Source of the DNA: Aspidiotus rigidus
Taxonomy: Eukaryota; Arthropoda; Insecta; Hemiptera; Diaspididae
Direction of reading: 5' to 3'
DNA: 64,000 nucleotides
Assembly (NCBI GenBank): GCA_035079385.1
Contig: JAVHKY010000047.1
Location: 2,418,001-2,482,000, forward strand
Positions within the stretch are counted from its first letter, which is position 1, and every line of letters begins with the position of its first letter. Both the position numbers and the translations under genes were made by a program. This document shows positions 1-12,419 of the stretch, one piece after another. The notes beneath the pieces were generated by a model, which was not told the DNA's origin, did no database searches, and saw nothing but the letters and a program-made list of their open reading frames with translations.

Positions 1-1726
1 CAATCCCTTCCACCACCTGACCACGACAAAAGACTTCAATACTATGCGATGAGATGAGTTGTTTAAATCGAGACCTTATATTTGATAAATGAATTTTGGA
101 AAATGTCGGTTCCATTAATATAACAACAACGCTGCTATGATGGTACGTATTTTATTCTTCGAAGTATTTTTCTGGCACTTAGAGAGAGAGAGAAAAAAAA
201 AAGAAGTTATTATCAAGTTGAACTTATATTTCCAGAATTTCAAGACTTCCTTGATGATCACCCAGTCAGTATCAAATGTTTTGAGGTCGCCTTTTTCTCA
301 TTATGTAGTCAGCATATTCAGAAGCAATGAGACCGAAGTTGAAGTCACGAGACTGTTCCAAACTCTGAATATTAAATATTTTTGTAACAAAATTTTTCAT
401 CGAATACAAAATTAGGCTCAAACCAGTCAGACCGAACGGATTGAATATTCGATAGATTGTAAGCTAAAATAATGGATACGAATATTGATCGATGATATTG
501 AACTTGAAAGGGTATTCTAATACAGACCGACATTGATCAGATTTTATTAAAATCTACATCGATACGCTCACAGTGAGTTTGCCAGTAAGGACGAATAAAG
601 CCTTACGTACAAAACTCACCGTAACGTATTATTCAGAATCAAAGAGCACAACGCTATAAATTGCAACGAACGAGTGTATGGTTCATTTTTTTCCTACTTC
701 CCTTCTCGCTTTTTTTTTTTTTCTCTGCCTCTCTCTCTCTCTCTCTCTCTCTCTTGTTGCTCAACAATAACTTACTGATAGTTTATCGACAATTCCCGTG
801 AAATGATTAGTTTTATAAAAGATCTTTACCGATTTTCCGTACGATGGCCCAACGAAGATGGAAAAAACTAGTACCTAATACAGTTAGAATCGAACTAGTT
901 TTTTTTTCCTCCTTTTCTTTCTTTTTTCTATTGTAACAGTAAAATCTACAGCTAGCTAACAGATTTGGAACAATATTGCACAACGATACGATAATGCGAG
1001 AGCTGGAATCAGTTCGGAAGATTTTTCTCGAATTTTTATACTGTCTGAATATATGTATATCATTAGGAATTTTTTACACGTATTATAAAAATTCGCGTAT
1101 ATGCATCGTCAAATTATCGAAATTTTTTCCGACAATTTTCAACCCAGTACTATGTAACGACATTATTTTAGTGTTCGTTTAGTATCGAATTCAATAAAAG
1201 TGTTTCCTAGAATACGATGATCCCACTTTTACAATAACCAAGGATGTCGAGTTTTCGATTCCCAACTTGTCATTCGTTCGATGACATAAAAAAATTAAGT
1301 TGATATTCTTCAAGAATGACAGCATACGAGATAATTTGGAAAGAAGGAAGGTGAAGAAATTATCACCAGTGGATTGAAAAAGTAAGAACGAGTTGCGATT
1401 CGAACAGTATTTATGATTTTTCCAATGACTAAACAAGAACAATTTAGACATGTAGAAAACTTCTGAAAATTTGAGCTATGTTCGGTTTCTCATCAGGTTG
1501 GGAAAAAAAAGAAGAAAAGTAGAGTCAATTATTTCAAAGTAAAAATTTGAGGAGGAAAAATCATCACGACAAACTTGAATACTTTCCAGAATAAATGATT
1601 AAAAGAATGGTCCTTTGGTAACGAAATACTTGGACCATCTTCAATGTCACTTTTTGAAGTCATTGAATGCAAATAGGGAAACATTTTGAAGTTTTTTTGC
1701 ACTTTTTAGTTCTTTAAAAATTACTA
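1..1726. other. Gene-free AT-rich stretch
   Basis: No reading frame here has family similarity, plausible splice borders or coding character. The stretch holds homopolymer T runs near 710-722 and 901-930 and a CT microsatellite. I see no promoter or RNA gene that I could support. Confidence 0.5.
727..754. repeat. CT dinucleotide microsatellite
   Basis: About 13 consecutive CT units follow directly after a T homopolymer run. This is a simple repeat, seen directly. Confidence 0.9.
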
Positions 1727-2168
1727 CAGTCGACTCTCGATTTAACGAAATAAAACTCTGTTTCTTTGAGAAAAACTCCTTATAACGAAAAATTTGTACT
1801 CGATTTAACGAAATTTAATGTGCAAGCAATTTTGACGAATTTCGACAAAAATCTAACAAAATTTGAAGAAAATTCGATCAATTTTGACAAAATTGCGATC
1901 AAGTTTGAGAAAAATTCAACCATTTTTTCTTGAAAGCCAAGTATTAAAAGTACAAAACTTCAACCACGACAAATTTGACGAAAATAAAACGAATATTTTG
2001 AAGAAATTTCAACTAAATTTGTAAAAAATTGCGTTTGAAGTACAAAACGTCAACTTTGACGAATTAGGAAATTCCATTTAACGCAATTTAATGAATTTTC
2101 TTTTCTCTTCTCGAATTAACGAATTTTTTCCTTGCTCCCATGGCCTTCGTTAAATCGAGAGTGGACTG
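1727..2168. mobile_element. pogo/Tigger-like MITE, 442 bp
   Basis: The stretch begins CAGTCGACTCTCGATTTAAC and ends with its near-perfect reverse complement; the inverted ends match over about 23 bases with one difference (CGAC against CCAC). Each end is flanked by TA (1725-1726 and 2169-2170), the target duplication used by Tc1/mariner/pogo transposases. The interior is made of short diverged AATTTGACGAAAA-like blocks and encodes no protein. The CAGT start and TA target point to the pogo/Tigger group by inference. It is non-autonomous. Confidence 0.8.
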
Positions 2169-2816
2169 TATATGATATGAGTTCAGCACTAGGGGAAGAA
2201 TGAGGTTTCAATAATTTTTTCATTGTAACCCGTAAAGAAATGTAACTACTCTATCTTTATGATATTTCGTAGCACGAAATTGAGGAAAGAAAGGGAATTT
2301 AGCCTGGGCAGCGCAAGACGGTCTTATGTAGTGAGAATTTTCCACCTTAAAAGTCTACTTAGGATTGAACTGAATCAGAAAAAGAATGGTCCCAAGTCCT
2401 GGCAATGAAGAGTGTTAGAATTGGCACACAGTGAAACCAATGCTCACGAGAACGGAATTGTTCTGTTGTCCCAATGTTATCGCATGTTTAAATGTCAACT
2501 CTAATAAAAACAACAATCCTTCGGATAACTAGCGATCATTGCACTTTCTGCAATGACAACTACAGGGAGCTCGCAATCATTTGTCAGGAATGAAATTTTT
2601 GAAAGTTCCTCTACGTCACTATCGTAATTTTCCGTGACATCACGCTCTCATTCTCTCAAGTCCCTCCTCCAAGGATTCAAACCACAAATCACTCCCTGAC
2701 GACGTCACACTTTCCTGTTTGTACTTTCCTCGTCTTTAGGGATTTTAAGTGATATCCCGCCCTCATGAAATCATGCTATCATGCTTGTAATTTTTTTCAA
2801 ATCCCTCTTCTATCTC
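2169..2816. other. Gene-free spacer
   Basis: Nothing coding is visible. The part around 2,620-2,770 has CT-rich blocks and GACGTCA/GACATCA-type motifs similar to other intergenic stretches of this window. Confidence 0.4.
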
Positions 2817-2877
2817 CTTCTCAGCAGAGATGGGTATACGGATTACGATAAATTGATACGCATCCTAAAGGTATTGG

Positions 2878-3185
2878 TAGCACAGTAGAATTACAATAAA
2901 TAAGTGTTTTGAAAAAAAAAATCTTCATCTAAGATTTTATTGCTGAAAAGTGTTGGCCTTGGTGTCCTTTTTAAGTGATAAAAACCGATCAGTCCACCCC
3001 TTGTGGAACCCTTTGAAAGGGGGGCTTACTTGGCACGTTTTTTGGTTTTTTCAATTTTTCTCGAAAAGTATGAGATTTAGAGCAAAAATACCTTAGTACA
3101 AAAAGATTCTCCATAAAATTTACCATGGAATAGTGCCATCACTTACTCGTTTACGATAATTTGACCCTGTATGACAATATCTGCA
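2878..3185 (+). repeat. Left arm of internal inverted repeat (hAT-like element)
   Basis: This arm matches the reverse complement of about 4,145-4,443 nearly end to end, including shared blocks such as AAGATTTTATTGCTGAAAAG and TTCTCCATAAAATTTACCAT. Small indels separate the arms, so the foldback is old but still able to form a stem of roughly 300 bp. Confidence 0.85.
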
Positions 3186-3773
3186 GATTTAGTATTTTCA
3201 GAAATTTTCGATTTTTCAAGAACTTTTTTCAGATTTTTTGACAGGGAACCTGTTTTGTGAGGGTTATTTGAGAAATCTGACGTGCGCCGTGCGCCGTCCG
3301 GTGAAAAACTTGAAAAAATTTTGAATCCCATTGCATATAGCTCGGAAGATGAAATTTTTTCAAGTCCCTCCCCACCACCTATCATAGCTTGGAGGTCGAA
3401 ATTTTTTCAAATCCCTCTCCTACCATATATAGCTCGAGAGTCGAAATTTTTCCGAGTCCCCCTCGTACCATATATAGGTCAAGCTTGAAAAAAGCTTTCA
3501 GTTTAATTTATGTCACTCTTTCTGTAGAGAAAATAATGTCTGGTCACGTATATTCAGACCTATAAAAGCACATCAACAGATGCATCTTGCTCTCTCCAAA
3601 ATTATTTTCTCAGAAGTTGATGTTAGTCCAGTTCAGGAAAACATTTAAGATATGATTCTTGAGAAGAACATTTTGGAAATGATGTATTTTTCCTCTAAAT
3701 CTAAAACTTTTTCAGAAAAATCAGAAAAACACTTGGAAACCCGACGATTTCTGAAAACAGTAAATTTTCAGAC

Positions 3774-4265
3774 ATTGTTCTACAGCGTCAAATTGTCGTA
3801 ACCGGGTAAGTGATGGCATTATTCGATGATAAATTTTATGGAGAATCTTTTTGTACTAAAATATTTTTGCTCTGAATATCAAACTTTCTAAGAGAAATCA
3901 GAAAAACGTTAAGAAAAAACTTGAAAAGTTGACAATTTTTGAAAACAGTAAATTTTCAGACATTGTTATACAGCGTCAAATTATCGTAACCGAGTAAGTG
4001 ATGGCATTATTTGGCGGTACATTTTATAGAGAATCTTTTTGTACTGAGGTATTTTCCCTCTAAATCTCAAACTTTTTAAGAAAAATCTGAAAAACGTTGA
4101 GAAAAAACTTGAAAAATCGAAAATTTCTGAAAACAGTAAATTTGCAAATATTGTTATACAGCGTCAAATTATCGTAACCGAGTAAGTGGTGGCACTATTC
4201 CATGGTAAATTTTATGGAGAATCCTTTTGTACTAAGGTATTTTTGCTCTAAATCTCATACTTTTC
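3774..4265 (+). repeat. Tandem 188-bp repeat, three diverged units
   Basis: The block containing ATTGTT.TACAGCGTCAAATT begins at 3,774, 3,962 and 4,150, a constant 188-bp period. Each unit continues through a TTTTATGGAGAATCTTTTTG-like block to a GAAAACAGTAAATTTTCAGA-like end. The third unit merges into the right inverted arm of the host element, so the arm itself seems to have been amplified. Confidence 0.85.
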
Positions 4266-4443
4266 GAGAAAAATTGAAAAAACCAAAAAACGTACCAAAT
4301 AAGCCCTCCTTTGAAGGGGTTCCGCAAGGGGTGGGGGTGATGGGTTTTTACCACATAAAAAGGACACCAAGGGCAACACTTTTCAGCAATAAAATCTTAG
4401 ATAGAGATTTTTTTTTTTCGAAAGTGTAATTCTACTGGGCTAT
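4145..4443 (-). repeat. Right arm of internal inverted repeat (hAT-like element)
   Basis: Reverse complement partner of 2,878-3,185. It includes the third 188-bp unit. Its outer boundary is the TGTAATTCTACTGGGC block, which pairs with GCACAGTAGAATTACA on the left. Confidence 0.85.
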
Positions 4444-5339
4444 GGCAAAAAATGTTCAGATCAGGGGCCGTTCATTATTAAATACAAAAGGGTCTTAGGA
4501 GGGTTTGAATAATCTCTACATAACCCTACTTGGGGTAGAAAGTCTCACAAGTCAAAATCAGCAAAATCAATCTTCAGAGCGAACGAAAAAAAAAAATCAC
4601 GTGTTACTAGTTCAAGAATTTAGAGAAAAAGCTTCTTTTTTCTTCTTCTTCTTCTTCTTTAGAATTTTTGAAAAATCTTACATAAGAAACGGAGAGATGA
4701 AAAAATCTCAAAATCTCATGTATCCTTACATGGAAGGGGGGCGGTCAAAAATAGGCAAAATCATTCTGACGTAATTGATGATAGAAAATTGATCCCCTGG
4801 ATTCCGGATCACATCGCAAATTTTTCAGCTCAGAACTAGAAATTTTTTGACGGAAATTTCCATTTCAAATATGAGAATACGAAACGCGATTCAAGATATG
4901 ATTCGTGCGGATCACGATCCAAATCATGGATTACAATTCGTAACCCGTACCCAACACTGTTTCTAAGCAGATAAGGTCACACCCATTTTCAACTTGTATT
5001 TCTATTCGACAATCAATTAAGCAAGCTTTAACCTAGTTTGTAGTGAGACAGAGTCTTAATTTGGAGAGTCTCTACCTAAAATCCTCCTCTGAGCCTGGTC
5101 TATGTTAGTTGTAGCAAGTTTTCAAGCCTAAAGGAAGAAACTAGTTCAAGGGGCTTAACCTTGCTCTGACATACCTCTGCAGAATTTCATAGCTCCAAAT
5201 TATTTCAAATTTATAAAGTATCAGCACTCGGAAGTTTTAGCCTGAAATCCTACTCTTAGCGTAGTCTATGTTAGTTGTAGCCTGGCCTGTGCGGCCAGAG
5301 GAGAAATTCAGCTCAAAACTACAAGTAATGGTCTAGCTG

Positions 5340-5478
5340 AAGGCTATTCAATTAGCGGCCCGCGAGATACATTGAAGAACAATGGAACAATTAAAAAAAA
5401 GAACGAAATCACTAGCGGCCCACCCGCCTGATCAACCACGAAAACTAACTCGCGATAAAAAATAGTTGAATATGCCTG
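5340..5478. mobile_element. Possible short hAT-type MITE
   Basis: The left side has AGGCTATTCAATTAGCGGCC and the right side, reverse-complemented, CAGGCATATTCAACTA, a weak inverted pair. GCGGCCC-type blocks occur near both ends, as in many hAT-derived MITEs. Possible flanking duplication GTCTAGCT/GTCCAAGCT is imperfect. Tentative. Confidence 0.35.
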
Positions 5479-7975
5479 TCCAAGCTTGATAAAGGTCTCA
5501 ACCTAGAACAATATTAAGATTATATCCGGTGTTGATTACAGAATGCCACTGAACTTCAAGAAGTGTGAAGGTGTCTGGTCCATAGTAGAGTATTAATTTT
5601 CATCACACAGAATGCTACAATCATGAATGCTTTTCTAGCGCAATAAACCGTGTCAATTTGTAGCTGCGACAGAATGAATTAGTGAATTTTCTGTATCAAT
5701 CTGGTGGGACAGCACCCGAAGGTTTCCAGTTGCAAAACGCTACTGAAACTAGTTTTAGGTGCCTAACGTAGCAGTTTAGGGTCCGCAACAGAATACAACT
5801 AATCTCTTTCTGCGTCAGTCTGGTGCCAGTATAGGGAGAAGTAACAGACTTGTATGGGTAGCGGAAAACGACTAAAAAGCTCAAAAGTTTTCCGTGTCGT
5901 TCAGCTTCACGAAAAAGTGCCATTTTGGTTCAAATAATTCTGGCGCAGAATATTTCTACCAGAAACCGTCGATTTTTGTCAATAGGGGTCACAAAGGTCG
6001 TATGCGTCCATCTTCTGGGAATGTAACTCCCATAGCTCGAATGCTCCTCTGGGACTAGCTCTTGTTCAGCTTGAAACTTCATCTTAGTCATCTTAAGTTG
6101 AGACTCATAGTTGGATTTTTCCACCTCTACAGAGGTTCAGAGCCGGATCTATTGCAAGTCCCTTATGTAGATCCTAAAATATGATCAAAGTCATTGATAT
6201 CGACCCAAAAAGTCAGACGTGGACACGGAGTTCCCCCTCCCCCAACAAACACATACATTTAACCATCGGTTAATCACTCAATAGTTGGTTCTGGCTCAAA
6301 ATCACAGGGGAAACGACTAAAAGTGTCGCCTTAGCTCAACACCCTCGGTCATGGTTACCTCTTTCGAGGTGGCCACTTGTTTGTATCCGTTACAAACTTA
6401 ATACAAGTGTATGCTTATATGGCCAACACATCCTACTTGGTACAAGATATTATACAGAGGTGTAAAATAGTTGTTGAGGCATATGACCAACATGGGGTGG
6501 TTGACTATTAGTTCCAGTACTTCGGTATCACGCCTACATACATCGATACGTATTCACAGTATCATCAACACATGTAATACACATTACAATTATTTCTACG
6601 CGTTCGGCCATTTCGACCTTCTCGTGGGCAAGACCAATACGCGCGAAGAAAAATTCGTAATTACGAATTTCCAAACAGTAAAATGAGCTTCGAACCGAAG
6701 GCGTGACGCTATAGGTTTACTGCACCAGATCCAGGTATGCGCTGATAAGAACACACAACTACTGCTACCAACTCCTACAGTAACGCGCGGCAATTACGAA
6801 TAACAATATTCGTTTTGAAGTAAACAAATTATCGTTCCGACATGCTACATATTATTGCGAAATAAAACGGATATCTATCCGAAAGAACGCCGCAGCGTAC
6901 GCGTATTACGCGAAGATGTTACGTTGCATCGTTGCAGAATTCCACTGTGATCTACAATACAATATCCGTGCCAGCAAATGTATAATAACAGCATAAATAA
7001 CTCAATTTTCCGTTCGATCATATGTGAAATAATGAACGGAATACATCTGTCTCGAATTTCACGTTCGTTTTGATTTGACCAATTATATCAGATTTTATCA
7101 CGCGGAAATGTACGAGTATATTTCTGAAGGAGTTAATGGAACGGATCATGGCGTCTACGGATTTCACATGTCATGACCTTCATAAAGTGGCATTACTGAT
7201 GATTTCCTACACAACGTTAACAAATCAGTTGAATACATACGATCAACATGAACGATAAACACGCAAATAATCACGCTGACTGCCAGGTAGTGTTGAAGAA
7301 AGCAGTGACGGGGGGCAGGGTAAGGGTACTGAACTTATTTTTCCCTATTTCATAAAATGGCTGAAAAAATCGACAATCCAAAGCTGCGAAGCAGCGTACG
7401 ATATATATTATTATTTCCAAAAATCACTGAAATACACGCGCGTGTATTTCTGTAACGCTTGTTTATTATTTACAACGAAAGTTTTGCGCTGTCGCCATCG
7501 TGAAATACAAATGAGTTTCGAAAGAGACTTTCGTATTGCTCCCAATGAGAATGTAGCTTAGGTCGGTATTTTAGGCAGGTAAAATGAGGATTGGGGCACA
7601 TAAATGGTTTGAGATGATTTTACGCATTGTTATTCGTTAGCACGTCCAGTTTCTATACTGCCAAAACTTACACTTTTCGATCGTTACATCTGCAATAACG
7701 ATTTAGAACCACCCAGAAAAGAAGCTTGAACGTTCCTAAAAATTGTACTAAAACGATAGATGGGACGATAGCGGAGCCACTCGAGGGTTAGAGTCGCAAC
7801 GATTTAAATAATTCCAGCATCCATTCCAATATATTAGCGTAGCGTAGGGCGTCCGTGCTCCTTCCTCCGAATTATTCGCTTCTTTTTTCTGTTTTTCTCT
7901 CAACCTCAATTATGTAGATATACGGATCAGCGTCCGGCGTAAGAGCGAAAGCCTAAGAGGCGAGATTTTGGCAGT
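5479..7975. other. Gene-free stretch
   Basis: Several open frames of 60-75 codons exist on both strands but none resembles a known family or carries plausible splice borders. I see no coherent repeat structure here, apart from a short self-complementary ACACGCGCGTGT near 7,434-7,445. Confidence 0.35.
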
Positions 7976-7979
7976 TCTT

Positions 7980-8290
7980 TTCTAAGATATCTCCTCCTCC
8001 CCTCATAAACACAGCTGGGTGTTCGAAATATCTGCCAACGTACACAGTTGGGTTCTTGAAAATTTCCGTGTCTTCCTCCTGATCTACAGGACTAGATGGT
8101 CGAAATTTCGCCACGTACTTTCCTCATCTATGTAGCTCCGTCGTGATCCGAATTTTTCGGATCTTCTCTTCCCTCACTTTCACCCTCCCCCACCCCTTCT
8201 CATCTATACAGCTGAAAGATAGGAATTCGTTCAAGTCCCATCCTGCCACAACTCGAAGGTCGCGACCTATCTCTACCCCATCCTGATTTT
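7980..8290 (-). repeat. Decayed copies of the 45-bp repeat unit (module B)
   Basis: Successive blocks of the form CTC(C)-TCAT-TATA-CAGCT-...-TCGAAATTT-...-CC recur about every 45-55 bp, for example near 7,990, 8,080, 8,130 and 8,200. They resemble the well-preserved 45-bp unit at 12.8-13.0 kb but with many substitutions, so this looks like an old array. Confidence 0.45.
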
Positions 8291-8689
8291 AAATTTTGAA
8301 CGAAACCCTGTCTAAAACGTTTGTATTTCGTTAGTACCAGAGTTTCTCCTTGTTGAGAAGAGAACGGTGGTGTTCAAGCAAAGAAGAAAATAACGACTGA
8401 TCAAGAGGTTTTATGGGTGAGGCAAGAGGCCTGACACTCCTTGTATGAGGAATGGAAAGCGAAAATTGTACAAAGCAAGTCAGGAATATGAACGACCCTT
8501 GTCTTAATACGCAATCGAGACCAGGGTTAATTAAAACCTTTACCTAACGCAGGTGTTAGGTGGTCATGGCTGCAGCAACAAATACCTTCATGAGAAGCCA
8601 AGATAAGTTCAGCAAACGGACCACATCACACCATAGGGTAACGTGAGCGAGGTAAGCCTAGTCAGTCTCTGCAAGAGGTTGACGGTACT

Positions 8690-9060
8690 CCGAGTAGTCT
8701 AGTAATCACCATGCTGAGTTCCGAAAAAGCATTGAACCAGGGGTTTGCATTCGCAGCTACGGTCATGAAGAAGAAGATGGATACGGACTGGACTAGGCAA
8801 ATGCAGAACCACGCAGCCTCTTCAAAATCTGTGTGTCATTCGCATGTAGACGACGCTCCGCAAGGGGAAGATAAAGAATAGAGAAGACCAAACGGCATCA
8901 ATCTTACAAAGCCTGCAGAATCTCCAAGCAGAAATGAAGACCAGTCAAACGCAGTTGAATACCAAACTAGTCGAGACAATGAATTTTGAAATTCAGAGCC
9001 ATGGAGCGCAGTTGGAGACCTTCCCAACAGGATTCAAGAAAGATGTTCTAGAGAGACAGC
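8690..9060 (+). pseudogene. Decayed reading frame, possibly retroelement gag
   Basis: From about 8,880 to 9,085 one plus-strand frame stays open and encodes a glutamine-rich heptad-like stretch (LQNLQAEMKTSQTQL...) of the coiled-coil kind found at the start of gag of insect LTR retrotransposons. It then hits stops. A second open piece at about 9,225-9,390 is rich in R, K and E and includes a CEC. No protease or reverse transcriptase motif follows. The assignment to gag is weak; it could be any degraded coiled-coil frame. Confidence 0.2.
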
Positions 9061-9689
9061 GTAGAACCATTATAGCAGGAGAATAGGCGTAAACCAACAG
9101 AAACCCTGCACGTCAGTTTGGATAATGAAGAGCAAGACACAGAGGCAGATATACAGAATAATGATGTTCAAACAATGAGCAGTTTATGGAACCACAGACA
9201 ATGATAGTGGATCTGCTTTTAACTGAGATAGAAGAAACTTCAATCCAAGAAGAAAAGATGAAGATTTTGAATTCTATAGAAGAAACCCAGAGTTCAGTAA
9301 ACGAAAATGTGAGTGTCAGTATGGATCACTGGAAGCATTAATCCGAAGTTTAAAGAGGAAACACACCAATAATCGGAACCTTATATGATGGAAAACCTTC
9401 AGTTGAGACAAAGGAGCAATGTGGAAACGAACAGTAAGACTTCATCTTCATTAATGGTCTCAGAATTATGATAAATATGAAGATTGTTACAAGACCAGGA
9501 TGGTTTCTGTAATGCGGAAGCAGAAGAACAAAATTTTGGTCGGATCAAACATCAGATTACGGCGCAAGAAGAAAAGGTACCCAAAGAAGTACCTTCAGAG
9601 GAAGAAAGTCGCATCAAGAAGTATACCATAATTCCAGAAAAGTTCAGACAGCAGTAAAGTAGACAGAAGGAAATAACTGTATCTTGGAT

Positions 9690-10480
9690 AGCTGTTGGGA
9701 TGAGAGATACAAGAGCGAAATCTCGTCAAATTCGTACTTCAAACAGCCACAGAACTGCCCTGGGGAAAGTTCATTTCAGTATTCTCACTCACTGCGCCTC
9801 AAAATACGTTTACTTCAGCTCACCTCGCAAAAATAGCCAAATTTTAATCATTTAAATCCAGAATCGAATTTTCAATATGGGTAAGCTTTCAACTTTGAAA
9901 ATCCTCTCTTTTTGTTTTCACTATCATTTTTTTCTTCAGTTGAAAATTTTCAAGGTTTCTGTAACCAACTCTACTAACAATTATAAATTTCTATACGAGT
10001 GTGAATACCGGCCTAAGAAGCAAAAACAAAATATTCCGTTCGCTTATCAGCTGTAATTCAGCACGTTATCTCGATGTTTACAAGCTTGATTATTTCGACC
10101 TAGAGCCGAGCTTCGAGCTCTATTTATCTGTCGATACCATGACGTAAGAGGATGAAACGAAGTTATCAATACTTGATCCCATTTCAGACATGTTTACGAA
10201 ATGGACTATTACAAGGCGAAACCTGAAACAACTCTTCATTCGAAAATTCGACTTTATTCGGTACCTAACCGTTTCATTTTAGTGGAAAATAAACAATTTT
10301 TATCCTGCGTCATTCAGTAAAACTGTTATGAAGAATAAATAGAGGTAATGAGAAAATTTAGAATGCTTTAAAATCACCCCCCCCCCTTCTCTCTTCTAGC
10401 GAAACATCTCGAGATCGTGCTTCACTTCGAATAAAATCCGAAGTGTAGAATGGAAGATTTTTGAGCTTACATTGATTGCA
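9690..10480. other. Gene-free stretch
   Basis: AT-rich, with a short poly-C run at 10,377-10,387. No coding or repeat structure that I can support. Confidence 0.4.
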
Positions 10481-10504
10481 CTACTCCAACCACTCTTGTC
10501 ACAT

Positions 10505-10948
10505 CTTTTAACAAAAAACCTGTTCTATGGGGGGTTCTTGAGAAATTCGCCGTGCGCCGTCCGGCGAAAAACGACATGGAAAACTTTCGAATTGTATACA
10601 TGATAGGAGAGGGACTTATGCGATGTTTGAAGCACTGCATATCTGGCTCATTGAAGGGGCTAAGCCAATTGGTGTACAAAGCATCGCATGTCTAGGGCTC
10701 TCATAATGCGGGTCATATAATGTATTATTAACAGGGAACCTGTTTTATGGGGGGCTTTTTGAGAAATTTGCCATGCGCCGTCCAGCAAACAACTTGGAAA
10801 AAACGACGCCTTCCTTAACGAAGTTCAACGAGGAACGCAGGGAACCTGCTTTATGAGTCAATCGGGATTCGGTATTAAAAATTCAAGGAAGCCTAGACCT
10901 AGATAAAGTTAGTATAAAGAAGGCCTAGACCTACTATAAGCCTAGTAT
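10505..10948 (-). repeat. Modules A, D and C of the modular repeat family
   Basis: Two module A copies (core CCTGTTTTATGGGGGG followed by a GTGCGCCGTCCGGC-like GC block) start near 10,518 and 10,738. Module D (AACGACG...GAACGCAGGGAACCTG) follows near 10,800-10,855, then module C (AGGCCTAGACCTACTATAAG) up to the start of a Penelope fragment. D and C are the reverse complement of the copies at about 12,615-12,775, so the Penelope fragment sits between inverted copies. Confidence 0.75.
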
Positions 10949-12410
10949 AATGCCCAAAGTGCATAAGAACAATACCCCGATGCGACCCGTTGTTTCTTTC
11001 GTCTCCTCCCCCACCTACCTCCTTGCCAAATTCCTGGATCATTGGTTCAAAAATCGCATTGATTTTGAATCTCCTCATTCGGTCTTCAATTCGGCCTCTT
11101 TAACTGACGTTCTGAAGGGTGTAAGTCTTCACCCGGGAACGACCATGTGCTCGTTTGATGTTGTTGGTTTGTTCCCGAATATTCCTAAGGCTGCTACTAT
11201 CCAGCGTATGGGTGAGCTACTCGTTAAAGCCAACATTCCTCATAATGAGCTTCACGAATTTTTCGATCTTCTGAATATTTGCTGGTCCCCCAACTACTGT
11301 AAATTTGAAGGAAAATTTTTCGAGTTTCCTGATGAAGTAGGGATCCCTATTGGATCACTTTTAGGCTCTCTCATCTCCGAAATTTTCATGTCCAAGTTTG
11401 AACTTGACCCTTTTCCTCGAACCAGGTGTTACTTAATCATATTCACTATTGGCACAGTACGTTGATGACGTTCTATGTACCTGGACTGGTCCTCCAGATC
11501 TCCTTGGTGAGTTTCTGAGGTATCTCAATTCCTGGTACCCTTCCATCAAATTTACGTTGGAAATAGGGGTATTTTCCATTAACTTTTTGGATTTATCGAT
11601 CTCTATAATAGACGGTATCCATAAGTTTGGAATTTTCAGGAAAGATACTACGACCGATGTTTTAGTCCACGGTGGTTCGTTCGGTCCTGTTGCTCATAAG
11701 ATGACTGCCTTTCATAGCCTAGTTCACAGACTGACTCGTATTGCTTTGAGTCAGTCTGCCTTCAAGAAGAAGTTACTCACACCTGGCCAGAGTGAATGGG
11801 GTCAATGTCGATGTTGACGTGATGGTTCGCAGGAAAGTTACGAGGAGCCTTCTTGATTCCACCACCCCCCCCCTCCTCCCAGACACGATCCGTGATCGCC
11901 GTTTGCGTTGGATCAGCCTCCCTTTCTTGGGGAAGTTCTCCCTCCAATTGGGTCGGGCCTTCCGCCCGTTTGGCTCCAGACCCGCGTTTTACAACCCTAC
12001 CACAGTCAAGAGGTTGTTTGTGAGACTGAAGGACCCCGAAAAGCTCCTCCATAAGGAGAATTCCTATCGTAAGCGCACCGCCCTCGAGCATATAGAGATA
12101 ATGCGTCATCTCAACACCGATGGTATGACTGTACTCAACTCTTACATTCTGGAAGATGGCCTGATTGAACTGGTTTATGATTCACACCGCGATTTCTCGT
12201 TTGGACAATCTTAATACCTTGCTCTTCTTTTCTGTTCGTCAGTTGCTTTCATTTCAGGCTTGAAGATGGTTTATTAACTGGAAGCGCTCGTCGTCTTGTA
12301 TTTTTCTGCGGTTTGCACTGTTCACTCTCCCTTCGGAGTATTCGTTTTTCCCGTTTATTATGGATAGCCGTAATCTCGAGGCACTTATTCGTTTAATTTT
12401 CCTCCTCCTA
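10949..12410 (+). mobile_element. Penelope-like element fragment 1 (reverse transcriptase, GIY-YIG lost)
   Basis: The translated pieces show the reverse transcriptase of Penelope-like elements: PKVHKNNTPMRPVVS, then CSFDVVGLFPNIP (first catalytic Asp), GIPIGSLLGSLISEIFMS, and QYVDDVLCTW (catalytic YVDD). The copy is cut at its 5' side just before PKVH. At least three frameshifts break it: near 11,411 (one base missing), near 11,458 (one base missing in the CACAGGTAC block) and near 11,781 (a short deletion in the TCACAATAAAACACC block). Compared with fragment 2, 195 bp covering the GIY-YIG endonuclease core are missing in frame after RLKDP (near 12,036). The 3' untranslated part runs to about 12,410. 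Inactive. Confidence 0.9.
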
Positions 12411-12419
12411 TCAAATATA

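Larger units (their letters stand above)
2825..4959. mobile_element. hAT-like non-autonomous element with palindromic arms
   Basis: The left end reads CAGAGATGGGTATACGGATT and the right end, reverse-complemented, reads CAGTGTTGGGTACGGGTTAC, a diverged inverted terminal pair with the CAG start common in hAT elements. The flanking 8-mers are cttctcag (2,817-2,824) and tttctaag (4,960-4,967), 6 of 8 identical, which fits the 8-bp target duplication of hAT transposases. The interior has long inverted arms, three copies of a 188-bp unit, and a module A/B block of the 45-bp repeat family at about 3,240-3,480. No transposase frame remains. Superfamily is inferred from end sequence and duplication length only. 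Confidence 0.6.
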
